A stretch of 64,000 nucleotides of DNA from Humulus lupulus (taxonomy: Eukaryota; Streptophyta; Magnoliopsida; Rosales; Cannabaceae): positions 91,173,868-91,237,867 of the forward strand of contig NC_084797.1 in the NCBI RefSeq assembly GCF_963169125.1. Reading direction: 5' to 3'. Positions 10,011 through 20,892 of this stretch are shown here, in pieces. A model generated the notes under the pieces. The model did no database searches and was not told the DNA's origin. It saw nothing but the letters and a program-made list of their open reading frames with translations. The first letter of the stretch is position 1. Each line of letters opens with the position of its first letter. Both the position numbers and the translations under genes were made by a program.

Positions 10011-12637
10011 ATGGCACCGAAGAGGAACGCTCCAAAGAAGACCGTCGGCAGCTCGACCTCCCAGAAAGACAAAGGAAAGGTGGTGATGTCGGACTCCCCG
10101 ATCCCCAACTTTGGGCCGGCAATGGAGCAGTAGCTCGAGGTGGCTCCTGATGTGTTCTTCGAGGCGGAGAAGATCGTCTCAAAGATCACCGACCAGACGA
10201 AGATCAATAAGATGTTCCTCTCCCACAACATCGCGCTGGGGAGGACGTTAGTGATTGCCCGACCTCCCGCGGAAGGCGAGCGGAGTTGCGCGCCGCTTGA
10301 CGAGGCATTCGCGGCCTGGAGCGGCGAGCATTTCAAGGCAGTGGCATTCCTCCCGCTGGACCAGTATTTTGCTGACTTCCTAAATTATGTGAAGTTGGCC
10401 CCATTCCAGCTCCCCCCCAACTCTTATCGGTTGTTGGCGGGGTTGAGATATCTATTTTTGAAGCACGAGTGGGAGGTCCCCACTCCAGCGGACATTTTGT
10501 ACTTCTTCTGTCTCAAGGCCAGCCCGGATCAGCGGGGGCGAGGCGACGGGTTTTACTACTTAACCCGATTTCCCAATACGGCTGCGGTCATCGAGCTGCC
10601 CAACCACCCCAACGACTTCAAGGATCAATTCTTCATGTCGACGGGGTTCAGGAACTGCGAGCTCCACTACTTCAATCGTCCTCGTAAGTGTTTTTTATCC
10701 TTAGCTCGTAAGTTAAGTGTCGTTTTAGCTCCTCCCGTATCCCTTTCTGACTTAGACCAATCCTGCAGCCATCTTCGTGAGGACGGAGAAATCTGTGACC
10801 CTCGGGGCCCAATACGAGACACTGGTGGGCTTGCCCCCTAGTGAGAAAGATTACCGCGTGCTCGTAACAGACGAGACGATGGTAGCCTGCAAGCTGATTT
10901 TCCCAAATCAGACCTTGAACCTCAGGAGGCCCCGGGGGCTTCCCCCAGCTCGCGACACCAGACCCATCATCGTGGAGGAGGTCGCGCGAGATGAAGATGA
11001 GGAGGATGAGGGCGACGAAGTTCCCCTTGTGAGGAATAGGAAGCAGGATTTGGAGGTCGCCCAGAGGACGGGCGAGGAGAGGATCCAATCCGGAGCAGCC
11101 ACGAGTCCTTCTGGCCAAGGTAACCCTTACATGTTTAGGAGTCTAGATAGGGCCACAGCAGACCCTCGGCTGGCTAGGTTCAACCCTAGGCAGCTCGTCC
11201 ATCGTCACCGAAGTGATCTGGACCTGAACATAACCCTGCTCCACTGTGTCGACCGGCTCGTGCTAGACTACCAAGATAGTCGACCTAGGGGTACCGTAGT
11301 AGTAGATAACACCCTAGCCTTTAGGTCGATCCTATTCGAGGAGTATGGGACCAACCTTCAGTCATGGCCATCACTCCGGAGGGGTGCCGTAGCTCCGGGG
11401 CTTAGGCAATATGTAGAGGAATCTAGCCCTGAGTCAGCCTCGGACCCAGAACTTGCGCCAGCTCAGGAAGTAATCAACTTAGATTCTTCTTCTAGCTCAA
11501 GGGGTAGGATTCCCTTTAGTATACATATACTTGAATTTTTCTCATTACCCCTTTGTTTTTGTTTCTGTATGATTGCCAACTCTTGTACTAACCATGTTCT
11601 CGTTTTGACAGAAGAGATGTCTCAGCCCGAGGAGAGCCTGCGAGGTGCGTTTTTCGGGGGGAACCCCCCAGCAGGGGCCGCTGGGCCCAAAATGAAGAGG
11701 CTCCGGACGTCCAAGAACGCCGTTGGGATCCCCGCCAAGTCTCCTTCAAAGGAGAAGGAGCAAGCCCCAGCTGCCCAGGTCGTGGGAGCGGTCCTTCCTG
11801 CTGCAGGGGGAAGCAACATGCCTCCACCTCCTCTGCGAGCTCCGGCCGCCGCCCGGGACGCAGGAACGGAGCTCGGGACTTCGGCGATTGTACCCTCCGA
11901 GGTACGCATCCCAGTCAATCCCCAGGACCTGGGGAAGATCCCCGAGGCCTTCCGGGGAACGGTGTATGAGTCGGCGAACTACGCTGTCAGCCATATATAC
12001 AAGTTCACCGAGAAAGAGCTCCGGGCCATCGAGACAATGAGCCCGGTGGGCGTGCTGGAGTCTTCACTGGGCATGGCCACGACGGTAAGCTAACTAACCT
12101 TTTTGTGGTTTTTATTATTACACTTTGCCCTGTTTTTTCTCTCTTTTTTCTAAGGCAATTGTCTTTTCACCTTCGCAGAGCGCCGTTGCCCTTCACCGGA
12201 GCATCGCCAGGACCAAAACTCAACTCGAGGACATGAGGAGCGAGCACCAGACTACCCTGCAGGCGGCTAAGGATGCCTTGGCGGCCTCGCAGGTCGAGTT
12301 GGAAAAAACCCGCTCGAAAGTCCAAGAGCTCGAGACCTCCCTCGCCACCTCGCGGACAGACCTAGATGCCGCAAAGGCTGAGGCTCAGGCCGCCCAGGCC
12401 ATTCTAGAGGCTGAGCAAACAACTTCGAAAAAGTCCCTGGAAGACCTGTTCTACCATTGTTGGGCCTACAATCCAGACGCTGACTTCTCCTTCCTGTCAG
12501 TGAGCCTCTGGGAGCGCTTGCTGGTGAAGTTCCAAGCTTGCCTTGATAAAGAAGCGCCCTCCGAGGCCGGGGAAGGCTCTGGCGCAACTGAGCAAGGCGA
12601 GACGGCGACCTCCAAGGGGCCACTTAGCGAAGCTTAG
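10011..12637 (+). pseudogene. Antisense additional gene of E1: PF04195-like (putative gypsy-type transposon) protein, four coding exons
   Basis: Exons 10011-10683, 10769-11503, 11612-12084 and 12179-12637 have GT-AG junctions and stay in one frame (2340 nt in total, 779 codons before the stop). The only in-frame stop is TAG at 10131-10133, where CAG is likely ancestral. Exon 1 has a basic start (MAPKRNAPKK), then the family core: LPLDQYFADFLNYVKLAPFQ, LPPNSYRLLAGL, and a GFYYL motif about 45 residues later. This matches the PF04195 pattern of a hydrophobic domain around PLHPFF...LAPxQLxPNSWR. Exon 4 is a heptad-rich Ala/Glu/Lys coiled coil ending in an acidic tail. Additional ORFs, including antisense ones, are known in the Tat lineage, but their role is not. 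It is convergent with E1 gag-pol. Splicing is inferred from sequence only. Confidence 0.75.
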
Positions 12638-12782
12638 GGCGTTTCTTCTCTTGTGCCCTTCACTATTTTTTAATATTTTTTGTGTAACCTTTGCATGAGG
12701 TGCTTCCACCTCGAGACAATTTGATTCAACGTTTTTAATTGATCCTCTTTCTTGCCCTTACGCATTTTGGTTACAATTTTTT
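12638..12782. other. 3' flank of the E1 antisense gene
   Basis: AT-rich, after the stop at 12637. Probably the 3' untranslated region. No feature beyond T-rich runs before the tandem array starts. Confidence 0.45.
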
Positions 12783-13001
12783 GAAAAACTTAGTTCGCGT
12801 TAATCTTTTATCCATATCTCGAGCTCTTTAGGAAGAACAACGATCAATGGATTTAAATCAACTTCTAAGTTTTATGACCCGGTTATGACCAGGAACTTAA
12901 TTTGAAAACTTAGTTCGCGTTAACTCTTATCCATATCTCGAGCTCTTTAGGAAGAACAACGATCAATAGATTTAAGTCAACTTCTAAGTTTTATGACCCA
13001 G
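12783..13001. repeat. 119 bp tandem array of E1, left part
   Basis: Two units of about 119-121 bp, each with the core ACTTAGTTCGCGTTAA, then CATATCTCGAGCTCTTTAGG and a TTATGACC(C/A)GGTTATGACC-like end. E2 inserted in this array (target CCCAG), so the second unit continues at 30268. Confidence 0.9.
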
Positions 13002-13082
13002 TGTTGATGCTCATAATCTCATCAAGGGAAAATGCAAGGTCGTCACCTGGGCGTACTCCCCCCCCCCCCCCCCCCCCCCCCC

Positions 13083-13640
13083 ATTTCGCATGGCCATCAA
13101 ATGGGCGAGGCCCTCCTGATCCGCGAGGCCACCGAGTCGCCTTCCGCGAGGCCACCAAGTCGCGAGGCTGCCATGTCGCGTGGCCATCAAATGGGCGAGG
13201 CCCACCTGATCCGCGAGGCCATCCTAGGGGTGAGGCGCCCTATTCCGCGAGGCCATCCTATGGCGAGGCGCCCTATTCCGCGAGGCCACCCTAGGGGCGA
13301 GGCCCTCCTGATCCGCGAGGCCATCCTAGGGGTGAGGCGCCCTATTCCGCGAGGCCATCCTATGGCGAGGCGCCCTATTCCGCGAGGCCACCCTAGGGGC
13401 GAGGCCCTCCTGATCCGCGAGGCCATCCTATGGCGAGGCGCCCTATTCCACGAGGCCACCCTAGGGGCGAGGCCCTCCTGATCCGCGAGGCCATCCTATG
13501 GCGAGGCGCCCTATTCCGCGAGGCCACCCTAGGGGCGAGGCCCTCCTGATCCGCGAGGCCATCCTAGGGGCGAGGCGCCCTATTCCGCGAGGCCATCACA
13601 AGGGCGAGGCCATCATATGGCGAGGCCCTCATATGGCGAA
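13083..13640. repeat. GC-rich minisatellite inside the E2 LTR (33-35 bp subunits, 102 bp higher-order unit)
   Basis: Subunits have the form CCATCCTAGGGGTGAGGCG...CCGCGAGG with lengths 34, 33 and 35 and form a 102 bp higher-order unit that starts at 13219 and again at 13321. Long ORFs on both strands over this block come from the repeat and are not genes. The same array is in the 3' LTR (about 28702-29255). Confidence 0.88.
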
Positions 13641-14447
13641 GCCGTCCCGTTCCGTGAAGCCCCTGGGCCACTCCTACCATGCCCATGCGTGGGGCCGAGG
13701 GATGCTGCGAGACGTTAATTCATCTCGCGAGGCCCATCCCGCGAGGCCATTTTGCGGGGCCGTCGCATGGGCAAAACCTCTCCACCTCGCGAGGCCATCT
13801 CACGGAGCCTTCGCGTGGGCGAGGCCCCCCTATCTCACGGGGCCCTTAGGCCACTCCAACCGCGCGAGGCCATCAGCAGTGCCCCGTACGCGGGGCCGCG
13901 CAAGGCCCCGCACGCGCATCCCTGAAAGTCTATCAACCCACCATCTTCTCGGGACGCCGACGCCCCGTAACTTGACACGTATGGCCCGGAGGCGTTTTGC
14001 CTCGTACGCTAAGACGTAGAGCAAGGCCAAGCGCTTATCGCCCATGCCCGTGGGTAACCTTAGAATGCTCCAGGCATCCTGTACCAAAGGTCCCGTTCTC
14101 TACACCTCGGGATCCCCATGTTTAGGAGGTCTCGTACGGGTCGAATGCGACATATTTGTACGACCAAGTACTAGGTACGGATACCAGTGCCAGTGAGGTT
14201 GCTGGGGTAAGGATCATGGTCCGTACGTCTACGGCCATGGGTCAGAACTGACACCACTACCCTCTACACCAATACACCTGCTGCCACACCTCCGGAAGGG
14301 GTACAGACAAGTAGTGGAAACATCCCCCTGACACCTGCTCCTGTACGGGATGTACAACCACTACCACTGAAACCGTACCCCTAATACAGTACGTTTGTAC
14401 CACCTGGTCCCCTGGACCACTATGTACCTAAGGCCATTAGAGCCTAC

Positions 14448-14457
14448 TATAAAATGA
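14448..14457 (+). promoter_or_regulatory. TATA box of the E2 LTR
   Basis: CTATAAAATG lies about 200 bp before the LTR end. It is identical in both LTRs (second copy near 30061) and is the likely promoter for E2 RNA. Confidence 0.65.
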
Positions 14458-14656
14458 ATTCCAAGGCCACCTGAAAGGGGGTTGGAAATTTTACGGTAGC
14501 AGAGGCATTAGTGTGAATGAGATACTGAATTCTTCATTGTTGTTATACCATTGTTCTTGAGTTATTGTTCAAGTTTTCATAGCTTTCCAATTAGCGATTT
14601 TAATTTGATAATTTTTCCAACTTAACTTCGTTGACGAGTTCTTACCGTCAACAGTT

Positions 14657-14676
14657 TGGCGCCGTCTGTGGGAACG
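14657..14676 (+). other. Primer binding site of E2
   Basis: TGGCGCCGTCTGTGGGAACG starts three bases after the LTR. Its first nine bases, TGGCGCCGT, equal the start of the tRNA-Asp type primer site found in other plant gypsy elements. The match beyond that is not clear, so the tRNA is left open. Confidence 0.6.
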
Positions 14677-14721
14677 TTAGTTTTAAGCTACTGTTCCACC
14701 ATTATTTCCGACAAGAAGAAG

Positions 14722-17074
14722 ATGCCGAGACGCTCGAAGCGACTAAGGGAGACGCAGGAGGTCGAAGTTCACTTAAACGGAGTCCAGCTGAAGGCCTCCA
14801 TGAAGGACGCTCCTCCACCCAGGGACGTGGAGCCCCCGAAAGACCCTGAGGTTCAAGGAGGAGACAGGGTGGCCTCGTCACCGGCTGCTCCACCTGGGGG
14901 GAGTCCTCCCAGAGCACCACCGGTGCACGCTGATGAGTTCCCTCCTCCGAAACCACCGCGGGCACCGAACTTCGGCCGGCAAGACCCGGGCCCTTCTACT
15001 CATAGGCCAGACAAACACCCCCGGGTCCACTCCGTGAGCTCGAGTTCAAAGTCCCGATTTTACGAAGAGGAGATACGTGAGCTCCACCGTAAAAACCAAA
15101 GGTTAGAAACTACCTTGGAGAACATGCAAGAGGTCCTTAACGGCCTACTGCAGGGTAAATCCAGCATAACCTTGCCCAAGGGAAAGGAGAAGGGCAAGGG
15201 TGGGGTGGAGACCACTGTGCCAGTAGATGATGGAAGAACCCGACACTCGACTAGCAACACCCCCCGCACGAAGCAACGTGATCACCCCGAACCACCTAAG
15301 CAGGCCCAAAAGCCAACGCCGAGAACCACGGCTGCCCCTCGACGCGAGGATGAGGTCACCTCCAAAAGAACGCCCCCAGACTTGCGGGAGGAGATCAATA
15401 GGAAAAGGGCAGGCAAAGGGACCACACCCCCTGAGGCGCCTCGAGAAGGCAAGGGAAAGGCGGGTCTTAGCCCGTCCACTCTAAGAGACTCCCTCAGCAA
15501 AAGGAGGCAAGACTTAGACACAGAGATGCGGAGTTTGCGGAGCAAGATTGTCACCGCGTCGGGTGGCCAGGCCTTTGAGGAAGAATTCGACCACGAGTCA
15601 CCCTTCGTGCGAGAAATTCAGGCAATCCGGCTCCCTGCCAATTTTAAGGAGCCCAACATGACCCCTTACGAAGGGAGCACGGATCCAAAGTACCACCTGG
15701 ATGCGTTTAACGATCTCATGAAATTGAGGGGGATTGGAAGTGGTGCCAGGTGCCATTGCTTCGCTGTTACTCTGAAAGGACCCGCCTACAAATGGTTCAA
15801 AAGGCTAAGGCCGGGGTCCATCAGGTCCTGGCAGCAGTTCTCTGATGAGTTCCTCCAGCAGCACCATGCCGTGCGGGACTACACGATGCCAGGCACCAGC
15901 TTAGCCAACGTGAAGCAAGGGGAAAAGGAGAGCCTAAAAAGCTACATTCACCGGTTCAATATGGAGGCCGCGAAAGTGGGGAGCCTGACGCGCCGGGAGT
16001 TAAAAATGGCCATTACTGCTGGGGTACTCCCAGGGAGCAAGTTGTGGGACAACATGCTGAAGAGGGAAGTCACCGACTTGGACGACTTCTATGAAAGAGC
16101 ACAGAAGTACATCCGTGTGGAGGATGGCCACGCAAACCTGAAGGCCGGAAAGGAGGAGTCCCATGCAAAGCCCCCAATTAACGACGGGCCGAATATAGCT
16201 AAGAAGAAGAGGACGTATGAGGGGTCGAGAGATGACCAGCAGAGAAAAACCAAACGAGGGGGTGATCATAGGCCAGCGACCTATACTTACTATACGAACC
16301 TCACTGACACCAGGGAGCATATTTACGTCACCAACGAAGATCGAGTGCCCTTCAAGAAGCCCCCACCAATGAGAAAGGATCGGTCCAAGAGGGACCCCAG
16401 TAAATACTGCCAATACCACAAAGACATTGGACACACCACGGCAGAGTGCATCCACTTGAAAGAGGAAATTGAGGAGCTCATCCGCCGGGGGCACTTAGGC
16501 CGTTATGTCAAGAAAGAAAGGCAAAGGCCAGAAAATGAGCCCAGAGCACCCCAGGCACAGGAGCGAGCCCCAGAAATACAAGGGGAGGTCCGCACCATTT
16601 TTGGAGGCCCAGGATTTGGAGGAGATTCTCGGAAGGGACGAGATAAATATGCAAGGGAGGCTCGACGAAGTCCGCCCCCCTGTGTCATGAGTTTAGAACA
16701 GCGACCCCCGAAGAGTTTCAAGGGGGAAAACGACTCAATAACGTTCACTGAGGAAGATGCACGGGGGGTACACTTCCCCCACAATGATCCGCTGGTGCTG
16801 ACAGTTCAGTTGGCAAATATGCGTGTGCATCGAGTCCTGGTGGACAACGGGAGCTCAGTGGACATCCTATATCGCCCGGCTTTGGAAAAAATGGGACTGG
16901 GCATTCGTCACCTAAAGCCTTGCCAGTCGTCACTATACGGATTCACAGGGGATTCAGTGCAACCCCTTGGAATGATTGAGTTGACACTTACCATGGGGGA
17001 GCAGCCCCGCCAAACCACAATTATGTCTAACTTTGTTGTGGTAGATTGCGCATCAGCTTTCAACGCGGTATTAG
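14722..17074 (+). CDS. gag-pol: E2 gag and protease (first part of gag-pol, cut by S1)
   Basis: Start ATG at 14722 (MPRRSKRLRE); the frame is open from the LTR onward. Order: charged, Pro-rich N-terminus; the gag domain in the middle, with FKEPNMTPYEGSTDPKYHL and YKWFKRL; a C-terminal zinc-finger-like motif (CQYHKDIGHTTAEC) followed by the Tat-typical LKEEIEELIRRGHLGRYV; then aspartic protease with VDNGSS in place of the usual D-T/S-G-S. The frame is intact up to the S1 insertion in the protease C-terminal part. Without S1 and one ATTAG copy, this part and 20893-24392 make one frame of 5853 nt (1950 codons plus stop) with no other break. The element was coding-complete until S1 inserted. Confidence 0.9.
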
Positions 17075-20000
17075 TGTAACGTCCTACGTTTTCGGGTACC
17101 TTTAAACGACTCGGGTCGGTATTTTTCCCCCGGGTTAAGAATATTATTTTAAATAATATTATATTTTGTTTGTAAGTATTCCATGAGTTATTGCTAGCCA
17201 AAATATGAATTTTGTGATTTTAAAAGTCAAGATAAGACTTTCGGTCCTGGACCGACACAAAAACCCTGATCAGGTAAAAATCTCGGAAAATAAAACGAAA
17301 AATCATGGCAATTATATTTTGGGCATAAAATACATTCATAAAAGTTAAGGTTTGGTCAAAAATAATAAACCTAAAAGAAAATGGAAATTTTAGGGCATTT
17401 TGTGTTAAATGCCTAATTTTGCCGAAATGGGGAATTTTATTCCATGAATGGACCTTAGGTTAAATTTTATTATGTGATTAATTAAATTAAATGTGAGAGA
17501 CATTTAATTTAATTAATTAATGTTAAGTTTGGTGATTAAAACTTAATAAGAGTGAAAAAAGGTGTCAAAAGTCAATTTGGACTTTTCTTCTTATAAACCT
17601 TTATTAACCTTTATAAAAAATAAAAAATAAATAAAAAAAATTAATGGTCACATATATGGAAAAGGGTGGCTGGCCATGTGCTATTTTAGAGTGGTGTGAA
17701 CCCAATTTTATAAAATTCAAATCCCATTTAATTAAGAAGTCAAGTGGGCAAGTGGGTAGAAAAGCACTCAAGTGTTTTGTGATATTTTAAAGAGTTGTGT
17801 GAGCCATTCTAACCCCCAAATCCGACCACTCTCCCTCCCTCATTCACTCTCATCTGATTTTTGAAGACTCTCTCAAGTGTTCTCTCCATTTTGAACCCCA
17901 AGAACACCAAAGAAACTTGGAAGCTAAGTCTTGGTCTAGGAAGGGTTTTCCCTAAGGTAAAGTTTCATTAATCTAGACTTTTGTCAAGTTTTAATCATAG
18001 AGTTTCAAATAGCTAATTACCTATGTTGTTGGAGGAAGTTGGTTAGGGTTTTTGAAAGGTTTTGAAGGAGTCAAAGCTTATAGGAAGGTCCAAACCTTAA
18101 GCAAGAACACCAAAGAGGTAAAAAGTTTACTTTTGATGATTTTGTTGTAGGGTTTTTAGTTTTAAGCATTATTTTGTATATCTAATGCTTAGAGTTTCTT
18201 GTTGATGATGTAATAAGGTTATGGTAGTTGTTTAATAATTTTTATGATGCATGTGTATTGATTTTTGAAAATGGGAACCAAAACCCCCAAGGGTTTTGTA
18301 GGATACCCTAAAACAAAACATGTTTTAAGCTGTGACTTCCAAGGGCTCAAGCAGCCACTGTATATTTTTTTTGTAAAATTAAATTGTACTGTGATGTTGT
18401 TGAGATTGAGTACATAAAATTGAGCTTTTGAAACACTAAAAAATGTTTAGAAATGAGTAAGTTATGATATTTCAAAGTTTAGGTAAAAAACTATTTTTTC
18501 GTATTCTTATTTTCGGAACCAAATTTGGACAGCCACTGTATAGGGCAAATGAACCCAGTTTTTTCTAAAATTTTGTGGACATATTTCTGGCATAACCTAT
18601 TAGTCAACTGTAAAATTTGGTAAGAAAATATTAAACGGTTTGAAAGTTATTAACTGTCAAAGTTTGGAAAAAAATAAGGACTTGAAAATAAGGTCATTTT
18701 TACCTCATTGTTGGAAAATGATTTCACCAATCAAAAATGCTCATTTTGACCTAAGATTTTACAAAGACCTAAATGGCATAACGAAAATGGAATTGGGAAA
18801 TTTTGGAAACAATTGGGTAAATAAATTTCAAGTTATGAACTAACGAAGTATGTAGTTAAAAATGTGAAAATTAGGTTTTTCACACTTAGTGTAAAAATGA
18901 GATTTTGGAACATAAGGTAAAAAGTAAAATTTTGTTTATTTCAAGATATAAATTGGTAAGTCTTGAAATCATATTTTCACTAAAATTACCCCTTTGAGTT
19001 TAAATGAATTATTTTTCTAGTAAGTAAAATTGATTAATTGCTTTTGGGAAAATTAATTAGTCAAGATGAGAAATTTATAACGGTTTTCCTAATTAAGACA
19101 AATTAGGCAATTTTCTTAAAACGGTTTTTAGATATTAAAACCTTAAGAAAAATAAAAGGAAAATTTAAAGAGTTTATTTTCTTTAAAAATAATTAAGGAA
19201 TTTATTTGTATTTTCTGGATATAATACCGGCTAAAATCTTACATATTTTAACCGACTAGTCGAAAGTGCGGGTTAATAGTGATACCTTGAAAGAGTAAGA
19301 TTTTTAGCGGGTTGTGGGGAAATACCATTGTGATACCCGAGCCTAGGTATCGAGACCTTAGGATAGGTCTCCCCGAGACTTAGGGTTTAGTCTCGAATAT
19401 TTTGTATAACTTTCCTTAATAGGTTTAAAACCAAATAAGGATTAAATCCTTACAAATCACTTTTATTAAAATGACCAAACTGCCCAAAATAATAATAATG
19501 AATTATTAGCGCCATAATTAATCCGTGTATACTGTATGGATAACTACAGTATTGGCTAAGCGTAATTGAACTGAACGTTGGAGGGTGAAAACTTGCTGAG
19601 CGCTAAGGACTCCAAGTAAGTCAACTTATATTGTATGGCTGCAACATGAAATGATTATTGTCTTGTATGTTAGTATAGGGATACATGCACATATGTAGGC
19701 TGTCATAGAAAGTTGCTTAGAGACGTTAGTCTAGTGAGTGCTGATTTAGAAAATATGAACGGTAGAAGTCCGTCATATCCTAGACGGTTGATCCCCGTCA
19801 CACTGCTTGATTTTATTTATGTCCGGTTCATTACCGCGACGAGTGGCCATGAGATGAGGATAAGCTGGTTAAACCTAGGGGCGCCAAGATAAATGGGACC
19901 TAGGGGCCCTCATGCTTACTTAATCATTGGACGGTTAGAATCCGAGCAAGTGCTCTGATAAGTTATTCCCGGATAGCAGCCGTGAATATTGGCCATTCCG

Positions 20001-20887
20001 TGAGAGTGCCTAGAGATACTAGGGGTTGCCAAGATTGAGTGAGGTTGAACACCCTAGGGGCAGCTGCTCACCAGCACCACTGATTAACATAGAAGTCTCC
20101 GTAAAACCGTGTAAATTGGATTACACTCTTGAATAAGTAGCGATGCCCTAGGTAACACGATAGTTACCCTTGATGAGAATATTTATTGGCTAGATCTTAG
20201 TGTGGAGACTCGGTTCTCTTTTACAGATTAGCAATTATGTTGGAGGGCGCGTTACGCATGAATTGTTAGAAATTGTCGAGCGTTGGTCTCGAATTATGTT
20301 GTGATATAATATATCTGCTTGCTCTGGGATTTTCTGAGTGTAGGGATATAATTGTTGATAAGATATAGTTGTGATATAATATATCTGCTTGTTCTGGGAT
20401 TTTTCTGAGTGCAGGATTTTTATCTAGTTACGAATTAATTTATCATTGGTTATCAGGCATGACCATAAGTTTGCCAGGACGCTTTAGCGTTCTTGAAATT
20501 GATTGTGTAGGGTCCGGATGGGTCCGGATCCCTATTTCTCTATCTGCTTTGTTTGGAAGTTGATCTTACTAAGCGTTTTCGCTTACCTAGTTGTTTCATG
20601 TTGTAGGTAAGAACAAGGGCAAGGCAGAGCAGTGAGCGCTGGAGTCTTCCTTGCAAATGTACATGTGGACCGACCTTTTGGGAAGCCTTTTTATTTTTGG
20701 AAATGTTGTGTAATTTTCCTAAACTAGGCTCACTCTAATCTTTATAAAACATGTTTGTAACTAAATGTTAAGTATGGCCATACGACTTTTTAAAAAGTTT
20801 TTTTTTCTATGGGTTTTTGAGACATTTTGTTAAATGAAAACATTTATATTTCCGCATTATCGAGTCTTGAAAATCCGGGTCGTTACA
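17075..20887 (+). mobile_element. S1: solo LTR of a gypsy element (3.8 kb) in the E2 protease
   Basis: Starts TGTAACGTCC and ends GGTCGTTACA, with target duplications ATTAG at 17070-17074 and 20888-20892. No PBS, gag or pol inside. It is AT-rich with only short ORFs. A GTAGGTAAGAACAAGGGCAA motif near its 3' end has a counterpart near the end of the LTR at 59093-61477 (read on the minus strand). That supports the plus orientation and a shared Tekay-like superfamily. A solo LTR implies a full insertion followed by LTR-LTR recombination. Confidence 0.9.
20298..20413 (+). repeat. Direct duplication inside S1
   Basis: A segment of about 45 bp containing GATATAATATATCTGCTTG and TCTGGGATTT occurs at about 20298-20341 and again at about 20368-20413, with two small differences. 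A local tandem duplication within the LTR. Confidence 0.75.
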
Positions 20888-20892
20888 ATTAG

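Larger units (their letters stand above)
13002..14653 (+). repeat. 5' LTR of E2
   Basis: Starts TGTTGATGCTC and ends CCGTCAACA. A run of 25 C lies at 13058-13082, followed by a GC-rich minisatellite of 33-35 bp subunits to about 13640. A TATA box (CTATAAAATG) is at 14448-14457. It is very CpG-rich in the first half and AT-rich near the 3' end. Confidence 0.94.

Noticed and set aside
13083..13640. Possible CRISPR-like array (regular repeats with short differing parts)
   Set aside because: Subunits are contiguous and vary in length from 33 to 35 bp without unique spacers, in a plant LTR. It is a minisatellite.
13001..14019. Long ORFs on both strands over the E2 LTR start (and the copies at 28660-29633)
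   Set aside because: They exist because the 33-35 bp GC-rich repeats have no stops. The protein is a simple repeat without domain and lies in an LTR.
18640..18843. Short ORF inside S1
   Set aside because: No domain, AT-rich codon use, located in an LTR. Chance open frame.
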